Source: Brassica napus
Lineage: Eukaryota; Streptophyta; Magnoliopsida; Brassicales; Brassicaceae
Reading direction: 5' to 3'
DNA: 64,000 nucleotides
Assembly: GCF_020379485.1 (NCBI RefSeq)
Contig: NC_063438.1
Coordinates: 4,980,024-5,044,023 of the forward strand
Below the pieces are notes generated by a model. That model was not told the origin of the DNA. It did not search any database and saw only the letters and a program-made list of their open reading frames with translations. Shown piece after piece: positions 18,804 through 33,865 of the stretch; the stretch's first letter is position 1, and each line of letters begins with the position of its first letter. Made by a program: the position numbers and the translations under genes.

Positions 18804-21800
18804 TCAAGTCTCAACGTTCGCTCTGTTTCCGGCAAGGATGATGGAGATCTCGAGTCCACGACTGAAGGCCTGGTTGAAGAGTAGACGAGACTGGAACGTC
18901 GAGATGAACGGGAACCAGGAGAGGAGAGCAATGGGAGCAAAGATGAGCATCCCCATCGCAGCATCATAAATACGTCCAAACTCGCGGACCGTTTCCCACA
19001 ACCCAAACAGCTTGATCAACCGCTTCCACGTGATGGCTAAAGACAGTATGGCCCAACCTGTCGGGATGAAGCCGAGTACACATGCAAACATGTCTGGAAT
19101 GGATAGATCTGTCAACGCAATTGCTAAAGCGATGAGGGCGATGACTACGAGAGAAACCACTCCCTGAAGGAAACGCAGAGCCAGCAGGATGTTGCTGGAC
19201 TTCCTGGGGCTATACCAGAATAGCTGAAGAGACAATGATACAAATGTTAGCGGATGAGTAGGAAAATATAAAATCAAATCTGGAGATGGAAAGATACAAT
19301 CGAAAATCTTAGCACATACCTTAAACAGGAGCACAACTGCAACCAACACTATCCAGGAGTAGCCATATAACTGCAAAGCAAAAAAGCAAAATTAACTTTC
19401 TTGCAATAATAGTAAGGGGTATTGCATAACAATTTGCAAATACTCGATTAAAGTGAATTAAATACAAGCGAATCAAAAGTCAGCTTTACCGCAAGTGAGG
19501 TGTCTTTCGCAGTGAGATTGAGCTTGTACACGACGCCATACTGAAACATGAAGAACCTCAAGCTCAAAATGGTCTCCAGAATCCGTCCTCTTAATGTTTG
19601 GATATGCATCTGTGAAGGAACCCATGATATTTACAGAAACTTAAGTGAGGTATAGAGTACAATAGCAAATACCCTAAAGCAGAAAAAATATTGAACAAAC
19701 CTGTTCTTCCTCCCACCACGACTCCCAACTGAGCTCTCCCTTTACTCCTACTCCACCTTTGTACATCAGCCAACTGACCCAATTATCGAAATCCTCAACG
19801 GTCCTAACTCAAGCAGGTGAAATTAAATGTCAATATTGAACACAATTTAAGATGTGGCACCACAGGTAATCAAGTGAATACGAAATGAAATGAAGACCAA
19901 ACAATAGGAATTATACTTACTTTTGCCATTCGAATCCAGATGGGTTGAAGATGTACGGTGCAAACAGCCAGGAGATTACCAGGAACCAACTGCTGATAGT
20001 AAGCAGAACGAACGAGACAGCACCTCCATCCGTATACCCGTAGGCAATGTAGACAATCAGCAGTAGAGCTACTTCAAAACTGGATAGAGAAAGAGGTTAA
20101 CATCAGTCAGTTCACATTGTAACTGATACTGAACTTTGGAAGCTCTTATTACCATTGTGAACATCAAAGAGCATGCCAGAGGACTTACGCTTTCACAAAA
20201 TGACTTCTGGAATAGAGTCTGTAATTATCCGCAAACTTGATGTGCTGAACCACAAAGCCTCTGCCAGTAGCTCGATACTGTTGTTAAAACAAAAAAAAAA
20301 TGAACACGCGTTTGGAAAAGTTAACAAGCAGAAAGAAGTAAATGTTTATTTTCATGTATACAAGGAAAAATACCTTTGCACCACCATGAAGGATAGTACG
20401 TCCAAAGTAATGAGTCCTTGTCCCAAGTGAAAATGTGAAAAAGACCGAGCACAGCTGAAATTGCATCGTAATAAAGCTGAAAATAGCCTGTGACATGAAA
20501 AACATTACGCTTCATGAGACTTCAGTTGAAGAGCACGCATTCTGAAAGCTATTTCTGTTTTGTAAGCAAAACAAAACATAGAGAATTGGTCGACCAACCT
20601 TCAGTAACCCAAGTTCAAGTATGAAACCCATAACCATAGGAACCGCAGTAAAGACTCCAATCTGGACCAAAAACTGTGCATTGAGCGCAGCATCCAGTGC
20701 AGTGTTACCAGAGAGTTTGGCTACTCTTGAGATTGCACGATCAGAACCCGAAAAGGCCTGAAAAGACCAAAAAGTATATCATCTCGAATGAAGTATGTCA
20801 AAAGCTTCATGACTATAAGAAGTGACTTAACAAATAAAAGAAACACACAAAAGTGAAATCAGTGCACAGATGCTTTCAATTCTCAAAAGGTGGTAGGCCA
20901 AGTACTATGGAGTACCCCACATGTACTAAAGCTTACTACATAGACCAGTACGCTCTATAGAGGACAACAAACAAAAATAACAGTATCGATACTAAAAATT
21001 GCAGAAAACAAAGATGTTTTAAGAGATTAAGCATTCGCCACTCTCCACATTGGAGAGAGCAATTACTACTCTCATTTCATAATGAAGAAAAAGGCTCTAT
21101 GACATACCAGATACACTCTTCCGTAGAGAAACACGTACACAGTAAGGACGGTCATCTGCATCAAAGAGAAAGGTTTTACTACATGTGATAATGAAGGAAA
21201 CAGAAGTATAGAACGCTAGAGAAGGAAAGTACCATTGTGCAGACATAGAACCCAACCGTTGTGAAGTAGAACGACATCATCCTAAAGAAATCAAACAGCT
21301 GCCCAATCCTGTAGACATCCCTACTAAGAACTTGTTCTCCATTTCCACCCGCCACCTTCCCTTCAAATAGGGCAATCTGGTTGAGTCCTACATCTCTTCC
21401 TTTACCAACCTACATGAAAGAAGATGTATATAGATCACGTTTTCAGATCTACGGGAGATACTAGTAAAGTAAAAATGTATCAAGTGTAAAAAGTCGTTGA
21501 CCTGAATGTACTCATGGTGGGTGATATTTCCCTGCCTGAGTGTCGAGTTAAATCCTACGAAATATTACAGAGTTGAGCTCAGTCAGAAATGGTAACACCG
21601 AGTGTATTACAAACAGTTTGCACACACGTTCAAAATATTACAGTAACGACTCAACATTTATGTAATGAATAAACCTATATACAACGCATACCAGCATATA
21701 TATCTTCACTGATGTTAATAACACGGGATGCTTTGCTGATCCCACCGCGAGTTATATGAAATACTCTATCGAACACATCTGGATGCCCATAGTGCATTCG

Positions 21801-24800
21801 AACTCTGCAAAAGATTAGTTTTGCACAGATTAAAACTAAGCTGTCACTAAAAAGTGGAAATAGATTGAATTAAAACAATCCAGTAAACCGGAAACAAGTA
21901 ATAAAATCACGTTAAAACCGGAATCAAGTAATGGAAACAGATGAGAAGAATGCTATAACAAGTACAAGCTACACAACAAAAGATTTAAAATGAAATATGT
22001 TCCTATTGGGCAAGTTAAAAGTCTGAAGCGAGTATACTCACTTAAGTGGATATGCTAAGACACGTTGACCCAGAGTCACAAAACTGGTTTCTTGATTGGA
22101 CATAAACCACGCCAATGATGAAACACTGCAATATAAATTTAACATCAGTGTAAAGGAGATAAACAATAAAATATTAAACATAACAACTAATTTATCAAGG
22201 AGACGACTCCAAACCTTCCCGTGAAAACATGCTCTCTAACGCCCAAAATGGTAGGACGTCGAATTCCATGCTTTCCATGAAACTCTTCAAGTAGATTTCT
22301 CATTTTGATTGCCTCCTCGAGATAATTGTCCTGAAGACAAAAATAGGAATATAGTGGATCAGCGAAAAGTGCTACAATATGAACGACGCCAGCATATTGC
22401 TGCTACTTAATTTTACCAATCCTTGTTATATGGGAGAAGAAAAGTGACAATTGGCCACGTAATGATGGCCAAAAGCGGAACTTAGGAATCTAAGACAATG
22501 AATATCCTAGCATGTACGACAGGTTTAGCTTAATGCCAATACGACTCTCTCACTCAAACACACAACTTTTACAACGCTAAATTTTCATATTGCTAATGCA
22601 ATGACAGATAAATGATGAATAACCTGATTCATATCTATGGTCTGGATGGCTTCTCCACGAGTGAAAACGATCGCATGATTTTGATTCTCAGGCTTTCCTT
22701 CCCCAAGTTTAGGATCTCCGGGAAGTTTAATTGAATAAATTTCCTGTAGAAAAAGTGAGACTTATTGTATGCTGTATATCATTACCCAGATCAGGAAAAT
22801 AAGCACTATTGGACCAAAATCACTATTGGTTTTTCGTGCATTTCAACATCTAAAACCATCTTTCCAAATTAACCACTGCAAGCCTCGACAGAAATATCAT
22901 GTACCTGATCTTTTCCGTGAATGTCAGCTTTTACTAACTTAGAATAGAATTCCTTTTTCCCTTCAACACCAACATCCTCTGAGTGTATGAAAGCGACTCG
23001 AAGTGCCTCAAATCTAGTTGTGACAGTAAATATGGATTAATAGAATTTCTGTAAGATGATATCACTAAAAGATGTTCCATTGAAGACTGAATATAAAGAT
23101 AGCAACTGTATCAAACTCATATATTCACTCATACATAAGAAAAAAAAATGATTGCAGGTAAAATAGAAAATCTGCAAGGTTCCAGGTCAATCTAGTATCT
23201 CGGCAACCAAAGAACAATCAACAGAAAATGGGACGAATTGAAAAAACTATTTAGCCGTTCCTATAAGACATTGCACTTTATGACAAAACGAATGATTATA
23301 GCCTCAAAATTTATAAACAAATATAAATGATTGGCGGGAAAAAAATAACTCATACCTTTGCAACAAAAGTGCGATATCAGTAGCCTCTGGTTTCTTTTGC
23401 TGTTTCTGTTGCCCATAAATTTGACATGACACAACATATGTAAATTTCAGGTCTGCTTGAGCTCGTGCTTCAGGTGATGCTTCAAACCCTCGTGGCATGT
23501 TGGTCAGAGAAAAATCATCCACTGTAGAAAAAAAAAGTTGCTGTTACAGAACATGCCTTTCCCATGAAGGTAAAACTGCAACAAAAGTTAGAAATCAAGT
23601 ACCTCCCAAGCCTCGTCTTTCTAAGAAACTCTGGAGCATCAACGCCCTTCGGTAATACATCATTCCTCGCACTTTATGTCCAGACAAACAAATTTGAATC
23701 AGGCATTCAAGCGTGAAACACCAAATTTTCACATTAAAACCCAAACGTAATGAGCGTAATTCTATTTGCGAAACTATATTTGGAGTGATGATTAGCATAG
23801 ATAGTATCTAACCTGTCCTTGCTAAAGTCTGGCCTCGAAAAGACACCCAAAATCGAAGCTCCAAAGCATCAGTTGCACTTTCTTGAAGATCTGCGTCCCC
23901 TGTTGAGTCAGACCTACCAATCCTCTCCAAAAAATTCTCCCATTCATCTATATCCAGAAACAAGAGATCTCAGCTAAAGACTATGGACTAAGAAACGACC
24001 TAACACGCCCAGAAGTAGTATCTATTTACCAGGAAATATCTTCTGAAGATAAAAGAGAGTAGATATCCCATCTTCATTCTCACTTCGCAGTTCTGAGGAA
24101 CTATAGATAACTGTCTCACTGTAGTATGGGGTGAAGACACTGTTCACAGAAACAATTTAAGAAAGCTATATTAATCTATTGGAAACAAAACAAAAGAGGC
24201 TAAAATGTAAGGCAAGTGCTACCATACATACCTAAACGGTACCATTTCAGCAACGGGCTTTGCTTGGGGCATATCCATAAATAAAGAATTTGTAAAAAAC
24301 TCCAATCTTCTCCTAGCTTCAAGATTTTTTGGGACATTAGCAGCAGCATCCTTCACAGTAAGAAGAAGGTGTAGCCGCTTGACCTGCTCTATCTGCAAAT
24401 ATACAAAATAATATTATTGCATAAGACCACAAAATCAGTATTTGGAATGAATTTCCGTCTTGCTTCTTCTCGAGGGGCTTACAATTTCTGGATCTCTAGG
24501 CCACTCAATATTAGAAAAGAGACTCCCCTCGTTTCTAGCCCGTGCTAGAATATTCCATGTATCGAGCTGATCCCTGGATGCATACATAAGTGAAACCGTA
24601 AGATATTTTCTTCAGGACGGTTTCCAATACAGGTTGATATTTGTGTGAGCAAGTAATCGTTCCAATATACCTCAAATTCTCTGCAAGAAGGTCATGCGTG
24701 ACCACCTCGTAAAAATCAAACATAGCTTTTGCCGCACCTTTTGCAAGAGCTGGAGTTTCGTTTCGAATCTGGGACATGTCATTTATTCCATAGAGAATGT

Positions 24801-27800
24801 TCAGCAACCAAAGCAAACACGAGGTGAAACAATTGAAATTCTAACAACCAATAGTATATATACATGTGCAGTTACAATTTGAGTATGATTCTAAAATATC
24901 AGATGTAAAGACACTTCTACTAAAAACATATATCCGGTAGTACTTATTGACACAATAAGACCACTCTTACCTACGGCTTAAGCTACCTAAACTCCATGAT
25001 AGAAGGAAAGATATAATTTAAGAGAAGCTTGTTTCGAACCAATAAGAACTGAAAAAGAGAAGTCAGACCTACCAAGTAGACTAAGAAAATTAAACAGCTT
25101 ACAATATTTGTAAGAAGGATCATAACTCTTTAAGGAAAAGAAAGAAGTTTTGTTGGATACAAACAAAAACAGAGATGAGAAAGGTAAAGAAAGAGTGTCT
25201 AAGCGTGCCCGGGTTCCAGTAGGATCAACAGGGAAAATCTTTCTTCTCCACATTTAGTGCTTATTAAACCAACGTCAGAAAATGAAAAACAGTAAAAACA
25301 AAAACTGGTTTGGTACATCCAAGCAGCAAGAGATGATTCAATTTGCATGGATATATCTATGAATTTCTGAAAACGGGATTATCTCACAGAAATTAGAACG
25401 TTTGGCATAACTGGCTTAGTACATCCAATATGTTTAAACTTTCAAACAAAAGAGTACTAGCCACAGAATTAAGCCAGAGAAGCGTACCAAAAGCCCAGTT
25501 AATGCCGTAAATCTGGAAACGACCAACTGAAGCTTCTTAAGATTCAGAGTTATAGCAAGGGAACCCTCCTGTATACTGTTGCTAATTTCCATAAAAACTC
25601 TTTCCACCCTATTACCAGTGTGAAAACGAGGCATAAATTGAAGTGACACAAGTATAATTCCAAAAATATCGATCTGTTGAAAATAAACAAATTGAAAGAC
25701 TGTACCAACGTCGCCCTACACCATCAACCATGGAATTCAATATGTTCTGAACGCTGTAATAGCACTCCTGAACAGCATACGCCATGTATTCATCGTCGCA
25801 TATTTGTCTCCAAAGTACACCCTGCGTTTCTGTGCACTCCATGGCTAAATCAATGGCTACCAAAATCTGAGAAAAAAAAAACAGAAGGAATTCAGAATAA
25901 TTCACACAGGAGAGAACAATATCACACCTGATGAAATTTAAAACAAACTGACCTTACTGCAGAGAAGAAACAAGGGCCACTGGACTAGTCCAAGACTTCC
26001 CGTGTTACTGGGTATAGAAAGCAAATCCATCTCCCTATAATCACAGTACTCAAAAGTATAACTTAGAGGCCTTGCAGAAAATGGCAAATAAACGAAAGAA
26101 CAAGAAAGCAAGAAATATGTATTAACCTGTTGCTTATATAATCTTCCTCTCTTAAGCTTTTTATTATCTCATTCCAAAAAGGGGAAAACATTGCAGCATA
26201 TGCCTTGTTCATGTCTTGACCATCCTGCAAAACAGTCGGAATATATCATTACCCTGAAAAAACAAGTTATAGACTGGTAATCAACATATAAAATTCCACT
26301 ACACAAAGGAGGAAGCAATAGACAGAGAAACAGTAAGATAACAGTCAGCGCTATGCACAACTACCAATGAAGTATAAAAAAGGGGGAGGGGTACATTTAC
26401 GGAAAAGTATTAGGAGAGAACGAAACAGTAGGCAAATAAATTTCCAGATACAATCACAAGTATCACCTACTTTATTTTTCCTATTAAGTACAGAGCTAAA
26501 AGCACAAGATAGGAAGGAATGTTCAGTACAGCCAAAACAGTTAGTTTAAACATCTACTTTTTGCGAACACATTATCAGTTCTCACTGTCAACAGATACAA
26601 AGCCCAAAAACTCAATAGAAGATTGCTGAGCCAATTTTGGAAGAACTAACAATGGAAGGCATGCAAGAATAGTTCTTAAAACGCCAAGTGATGAGACAAA
26701 TAGTTAAACTTATTACTAACCTGAGAAGTATGTTGGCCGAATGATACTCTGAAATATAAAATTACAACAGAGTTTAGACCTTGAAGTGAGCCCAACAGAA
26801 AAAACTTTGCATAAACTAGTAATCATAAAAATTATTTTTTTAGTGTCAAGGAAATTGTAAACTAGTAATCATAATAGATAACCTTTTTACAACAGGAGAG
26901 ACAAGGTTCTTGGCAAAAGCTTCTGGAAAACTCTCAAAACGCTTATGAACCATCTCAATGGAGCGTATCTAAAATAGACAAACTGAACATGTTTAGTAAA
27001 GGGACCAAGATTTTGAAGAGTAGCACATTTCTTAAAAGAATTCCAGTAGACTAGTATTCAACAGTACCTCGCCTAGACGAGCTTTTGCTCCCATCACACC
27101 ACCAATGATAGCAGACAAGAGTGTGTACCATATATGAATATCCATAAGATATATCTGGACATTAGTATTCCACAATTAGTAACCTTTAAGCCCACAAGTT
27201 TATTAAAAATAACTGACGAAAGAAAACCAGGCCTCAAAGAAAAAAATAACAACGAGATCTTAGACCATCAAACCTCTGAAATTATGAGGAACAGTAAGGT
27301 AAATACTCACACACACAACTGGAGCCCACAAGCTAACAATGGTCAGCGCATGATCGTTACCTGCCAATTTTATAATCCGCAGAACCATTGATGTCAGCAA
27401 CATTTTGAAAGACGGCCAAACGGCATTCAACAACAGGTTCTAGTTAGTATTATAGTTGATCATATACAAAACTAATATTCTTCAGTTGAGGTTCCAGAGG
27501 CTCGTGTAGCCAATGAAGCAGGCAAATAGGAGTTAAGTGCATGGCTACCTTACCAGGTTACTGAGTTGTATGTTATGGTTTTTGGTCACATCATATTAAG
27601 CCAAGTAACAGCCAGCAAATAATTTTGATCGAGTACCTAAGTATACAAGCACTTACTTTTTGAGACAATATCATGCCATGAATATTCAAACGAAGGAAGA
27701 TCAATGATCGTCTTGGTGGGTTTAACAAGTGGTTTGATCTGCAACATGAAGAAGGTTTAACCGTCAGTGCATTATCATAGATGCGCTTAGTTAGTTAAAT

Positions 27801-30800
27801 ATGTACAGTAGCAAAAATATATAGCTGTAGAAACATCCTTGCCTGGAGAAAGTATGCAAACGTGAACTTGGAGGCCAGGACAATCAACCAAAACGCCACA
27901 TACCTGAATAATATAGGAAAAAGTTCGAATAAACTCTGGAACCGTGCGTGTAAATACGAAATTTTTCTAAGAGTCCAAATCAGTTGTAACCATCTAAAAG
28001 CCACTAAATCATTATGTGCAACCTCACGAATTACATCAGGTGAAACTGGTACACAGACATTCAGGATATCTACTCTCAACAGCCAACTCCCCTACTAACT
28101 AATCATATATGCCAATAGTTTATTCGAATTCCAAATCTTATTTCAACTAGCCAGTGAGTACCGAATTCTTTTTGGTAATTATCTATAGTTTGAAAAGGCA
28201 GGTATTCAAAACCTGCAATAATCGCTAATGTTCTCAAAGAGGCCACGGCCAACGAAGTAACGTTCCTGAAAGAGAGAAGAAACGTCAACAATTTCCTTAC
28301 TATTTATGATATCTGAAGTCTTACTGAATGAATACCTGATATATCCACTTGAAAAACTGGAAGAAAGATTGATCTGACATTTCTGACAGAGCATGGCATG
28401 CTGGAAGCTTGACTAAAAGTCCAAAGATGAGGCGAACAGCGGCATAACTACCCAATACAAGAATGTATAAGCGGTAGAAGAACTCATCTGAGGTTCGTTT
28501 ATTTCTTTCCTGCAGAACTTGCCTGCAATAATTTTCTCACAATAGTTCAGCTGTTCTGCATACAAATTTTATCAAGAAAAGATACCTCGAAGTAGACAGA
28601 TTGGATACGTACACATAAACATATACCACAAATACTGAGCCCAAGCCCCACCAGAAAAACTTAATAAACACCCTGGATATAGCCATTCCTCTTGCCATGC
28701 TATAGGCGCCATACATAAGTACAACATCAAGAAAACCTGCATAGATCACAAACAAGTAATGCTCAAAAAACAAGGTACAGTAGAACTTTACAATCTGATT
28801 CTGAGTTTTCTAATGGTAACAGAGTCCATCAGAGAATTTTACTTTCAATGAAGTTCATTATAGCATATGTAGCTCCAGCACTGAGCAAGATTTTGAAAGT
28901 ATCTTTATCGAGATGCTCTTTCCTGAAGGCTATAATCGCCAAAGCCTGAAGAAAGGTAAAATAACAATAATAATTAAGTCGAATTATCAAATTAAGCAGA
29001 GAATACTGTTCGTAATTGCCACACCAACCTGGAACATTATAACCATGAAGATCCAAAGTCGGTGAAAACTTCTGAAAAGGTGAAGGTATGTCCGATGCTC
29101 AACAAAGCTGCTTTTACCAGTCTATCATTGAATTTCAGAAAAATGGATGTCAAAAGATTTTGTAGACACATGGAAATGAAAGAAGAAGATAGAAGAAGAA
29201 GCTGAGACATCTTTGGTAGTGAAAATGAAAATGACTCTTGACAAGTATATGCAGTGCTTTATAATTAAAATGGTTGGAAACTAATTCTCATTGGAGAAAT
29301 GCCCTATATAGACACAGAAGAGAAAAATAACTCTTAAGCAGAGCAGAACTCATAAAAAATGAAGCCGCATGAACAAGACTCACCCTTTTCCGCCCTTTGG
29401 GACCAGTTAGAAATTTTGACTCTGTTTTCATAGGCCAGCTTAACTCAAAGCAGCCAGGCGTCCTGAACATAACAACACAATTAGTCGATACTCCTCGAGA
29501 TGCGATTATACTAACAAATGTAAAAATATTAGCAAACAACAAACCAAAAGTATTCATTGAAGTCATCATAATTCCGCCATTCAGAATGCGCAGCTTTCCC
29601 ATTGTTGTTTCGAAGAGTTTCCTACATGAATATCAATTTCAAAACCAAGTTAAGTTCTTGCACGACCATGTAGCATATCCATTAAAACACACCCTTAAAT
29701 CCACCTTTCAAGTTTCAAAGATAGTATGTTACGAATTCCTCAAAAATATAGAAATAAGATCTAAACTTAAACGAAGTAGGGATGTTCTGCAAACACAGAA
29801 CCAGAAACACTTGGATACTATGTCAAGAACCTGATTAGTTCTGCTAGGAGATACTACAATAAGCATTATAAGTAATATGGAAGTTTAATACACAATCTTG
29901 GATACTAAATATACTTAACAATAACAACATACCAATAACTGAGTGAGAAACCGTCAAAAGAAAGCTAATTAAGAAAAAAAAAAAAGTTATGATGCACAGA
30001 AATGATTGTAATAGCAGGGACTCACCGCTGACATTGCTGCATATATAGGGGAGATAACTCGATCAAGAAATGATACAGAACCATTTTCAATTACGCAACT
30101 GTCAGCACGGACAGCTTCTCCGTGATCCAATTTTGCATCCAATTCCTTGGCCATCTAACAAACAAAAGCAACTGCGTGTGAAAAGATCTGTCGTTCCAGG
30201 ATAAGGGTCCTTTCTAAATTAAATCATGTCAGGCTGGTGCTTTAAAAGAAACTAAGAGCCAGATGCAGAGGGAATCAAATGCTACAGCAGTGCTGACAAA
30301 TCTCTTCTTGGCTTGGTTGTGTGTGTGTGTGGTTTACAGGAGGAAAAAACAACTATGAACAGCATAACAACACTAACAAAAAAATAAAAATATATATTCA
30401 CTAAGCAACTAGAAAACAAAATATGAGTACACTGATAGCGGAAAGTCGGTATGTAATTAACACTAAGATGGTATCTTACATTGTGAAAAATATAGCAGAT
30501 ACACTCTGGAAGAAACCGGACATTAGCAGCTTCACCCCAGATTAGGAAGTACAACGAAACAAGAAACAGCTTCCTGTCCCGGTTAATGGCTTCTAACCTA
30601 ATAGAGAAACTCAAATTTGATCAAATTACATAAATTAAGCCACCATTTCCATATCAGAACTAGACCAAAAAAATTACTTGTTGTAAACAAGGCGTATCCT
30701 CAAGTATTTGCACCACTTGATGTAGTTATCCAAAACCTTCAAGAAAACCTCATTGACTGCTTTCTCATCAATTTTCTACACATAAAGGTGAAGATTTTAA

Positions 30801-32610
30801 GATGACAATCACTACACCAACGAGACAATCATGACTGTTGTCAAAAAGGAAGAACTCACTGGGTCATTCGGGCTGGGTAAACCGAGCTGAGATTGTGCAT
30901 TTGAAAGTGTGAGAACCAGATGCTCCCTTTGGTTCCTTACATTATCTTTCTGAGATAATGTTCAATAAATAATAGTGTAAGTGACAAGAATCAACAGCAA
31001 TCAAGGGAAGATTTTGATACAATAATAACAGTATACCTGAAACCCGAAGATGTACTCCAATAAATCAAACATGTCTGCATCACGTTGTCCGGAAATCTCA
31101 TAATCATCAGGAAGCTTAGGGAAATGTTCAGTGTATCTAATCGCCTGTATCGCACCACGGACCTAAATAAAGACAAAAGACTCTTTCCTGAGCAAGAAAA
31201 ACTTGGCAGGTAAAAAAATACTAACAAAAAAATGAAAATAATTGCTTTCATTCTTGTTTGACTCACTTCTGGGAAAACACTTATTGCATTGGTCATGGAC
31301 TGCGCTTCTAGAGGGACAATATTGTAAGGAGTTAGTTCCGCAGACAAAGTTGCATCAGCTTTTTTAATTCGCCCAAGCTGAAAACATAAACAACTCAGTT
31401 AGCTCATATAAGATAAGTATATAAGATGACAACTTCCAATGACTGATCTAATGATATTAGGAAACAATTATAACCATTCAGTAAGATCTTTCGAAAGGCA
31501 TCACCAAAACAGGAAGCGTGAAGCAGATTAAATTTCTTTAGAATTACAAGAGAAGTACCTCCTCTCTGATAGACCTCCCAACACCATTTGGATCTGCATC
31601 TCTACTTAACACCTCTAACACTTCAACTAAGGCCCTCAAAGTGGCAAAGACCTTCCTCATCTTCAAGATCCTATGAAAGAGGGAGAGAGAAAGAAAAAAA
31701 GTACTGGTCAGTCAAAAAGGACCCAAAGATTTGTCCCAAAATAAGAAAACCACAAGGATTAAGTAAGCACATACTCCCCAACATTAGACGAAAAAGCAGT
31801 TCCTGATTCCCTCCATTTTTGCTCTTCCCTTTGGATATCATCCACTCTATGCCGTCTTTTATAAAGTTGGTAAAACTGCCATAGTCGTTCAATATCACGA
31901 TCACGGTTTATCGAAGCTCCATCTCTCTTGGCAAGTTTTTGCTGCAAAAGTAAACAAACCCCTTCGATTCAGAACAAGTAATCACACCAATTGACATAAC
32001 ATAGAAAAAAAAACACAAGAAAGAATGATGTTTCCACCTTAAATCTCACATATAATGGTAGCCAGAGAGTAACAATCATACTAAAACCATAGACTACATG
32101 TGACCAAAACCAATACACAAAAAGAACAATTGACAAATATATATACAAGTCAAGAAGATGAAAAATACCTTAATGACTGACATCAAACCAGTTTTGAATT
32201 GAAGAACACCTCTACCATCACTGTTAGGGTCCAAGTTCTGCGCCATAGAGTACGCTTGCTCACACACTGCATCACACAAAAGCAGAGTCTAATCAATTTG
32301 CAAACAATCACAATCACTTTCTCCTCACTCATTCATCCATCATCTCTTCTCCTTAACAACGCTATACTCTCAAAATCAACGAATCCCACACAAAAAACTT
32401 ACGGATCCTCGCGACGTTAGGATCTTCGGCCTGAATCTCGTCAGCAGCTTGTAAGATAGCATCGATGTTCGTAGCTCGGCCGAGTGACGGCGGAACGGCT
32501 CCGGCGAGTCCGCTGTTGACACGCTCATGGCCTTGGCCTGAATCTCGTAACTGCTCTCTTCTCAAGGTGGCTCGAACCAGCCTATCCCAATTGCTGTAAA
32601 CCCTAGCCAT
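18804..32610 (-). CDS. GSL8: callose synthase GSL8/CalS10 type, 50 exons
   Basis: Large multi-pass 1,3-beta-glucan synthase that uses UDP-glucose to make callose at the cell plate and plasmodesmata; Arabidopsis GSL8 is needed for cytokinesis. I traced 50 exons from 'MARVYSNWDRLVRATLRREQ' (exon 1, 32403-32610) to 'LEISIILAGNRANVET' and the stop (exon 50, 18804-19223). No frameshift or internal stop was found. The product is about 1,900 residues, as in Arabidopsis. The N-terminal third carries the Vta1-like and FKS1_dom1 regions ('LYFLIWGEAANVRFLPECIC'). A cytosolic catalytic loop follows ('RMHYGHPDVFDR', 'ITRGGISKASR', 'VGKGRDVGLNQI'), and then the C-terminal membrane helices. The intron after '...FAYFLQ' begins with GC rather than GT (27842-27841); the other donors I read are GT. 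The exon count is from reading, not alignment. Confidence 0.95.
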
Positions 32611-33244
32611 TCTCGATTCAGAATCAAAAGCTCGGGCCCTAAACTCGCTGAGCCAGCATGGGGGTTGAAAGCTTGAAGAAGCTGAAGGAACGAAAACCCG
32701 ACCCGGGGTATGCGATTCGAACCCGGATGTGGCGGTATTGTGTCGGATCTGTGAATAAACGAGTCGATGAAGATTCCTTCGTATAGTGGTTTTTCAGAAA
32801 TAAAAGATGTAAAAAGAAAAAAAAAATAAAAGTGGGTTTGACAGAAGAAAAAGGTGGAGCGAATGAAATTACGGTATTGACCCTACGTTTGAAAATGTAA
32901 CCGTCAGGGTCGAAACACGGATTGACTACTAAACGCTGTCGTTTTTTCCTTTGTGAAACCGCGTGCTTGATGCTTTTTACACGCTACTTTCTATATGTTG
33001 ACATTTCAGCCCATGATTACAATATTAATAGGGCTCAATAAATTTACAAAACCCAAAACAAATGGAAACTGAAAACAAAGTCTGTGGGCTTCAAATTGAC
33101 CTAAAGATTATCAGCAACTAACTACGGTCTTTAGAAGATTAACTTCTACCTCTCAGGCCTAGCTATGGACTTATCGGCCCATTATTAAATACAAGATTCA
33201 TGGCCGTGTGATATTTAGGGAAAAAAAATATATAAAATTAAAAT
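32611..33244. other. GSL8 5' UTR/promoter and spacer
   Basis: Contains the expected leader upstream of the GSL8 start, with a G/C-richer stretch to about 32,760 and then AT-rich spacer. No other gene is seen. Confidence 0.5.
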
Positions 33245-33328
33245 TCCGACCTGCCGGAATCGAACCAGCGACCTAAAGATTACAGCTACAACTACAGTCT
33301 TCCGCTCTACCAACTGAGCTAAGGTCGG
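33245..33328 (-). tRNA. tRNA-Tyr (anticodon GTA) with intron
   Basis: The minus strand folds as a tRNA. The 7-bp acceptor stem pairs CCGACCT with AGGTCGG. The D arm is 'GCTCAGTTGGTAGAGC', the anticodon stem starts 'GAAGACTGTA' with GTA as anticodon, and the T arm is 'GCTGGTTCGATTCCGGC'. The discriminator is A. An intron of about 11-12 bases follows the position after the anticodon, as is general for plant nuclear tRNA-Tyr genes. CCA is not encoded. Internal A and B box promoters are intact. Confidence 0.93.
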
Positions 33329-33865
33329 GAATAATATTTTCCTGCTATAAATTATATATATCCACTATATATGGAAATTTGTGCTTTCTATGCTTTAACT
33401 CATGCAAAACGGTTTAAAAATAATTATAGATTAAGTCTCAAATATAAAATTATTACTAATCTTGTATATCATTTGAACTACTCACATCTTATTCTCTCAA
33501 CCTATCTGATAAACCATTCAAACAAAATTCACTATTTGCTGATTAACTATAACTACTTCAAAAAGAATAGATTGTATGAATTTTTCTATACTCAATGAAA
33601 ATAATCAAACAAAAAAATGGAAAGACAGAGATATAGAAAAGGACATTGCTTGAAAGGAGACAATGTCTGTCGAAACTCAAAGACAAGGCTAGCCAACCCA
33701 CTATAATATGCAGATCTCATCAATGCCCAATGAAATCGTTTCGACGTGAAAGTTCGAAAGCCCTTGGCTTTTTGTTTGTTTCCTGATAATAATGTTTCTA
33801 GTATTGTCGATAATATTAGTGTTTCTAATGCTTTTCATTAAAAAAAAAAATGTTTCTAATCCTAA
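33329..33865. other. AT-rich spacer
   Basis: No supported gene. A purine-rich stretch at 33,600-33,660 and poly(A/T) runs are the only features. Confidence 0.5.

Noticed and set aside
29397..29834. Plus-strand ORF of 145 codons
   Set aside because: It runs antisense to GSL8 exons and introns. The GSL8 frame explains the conserved sequence.
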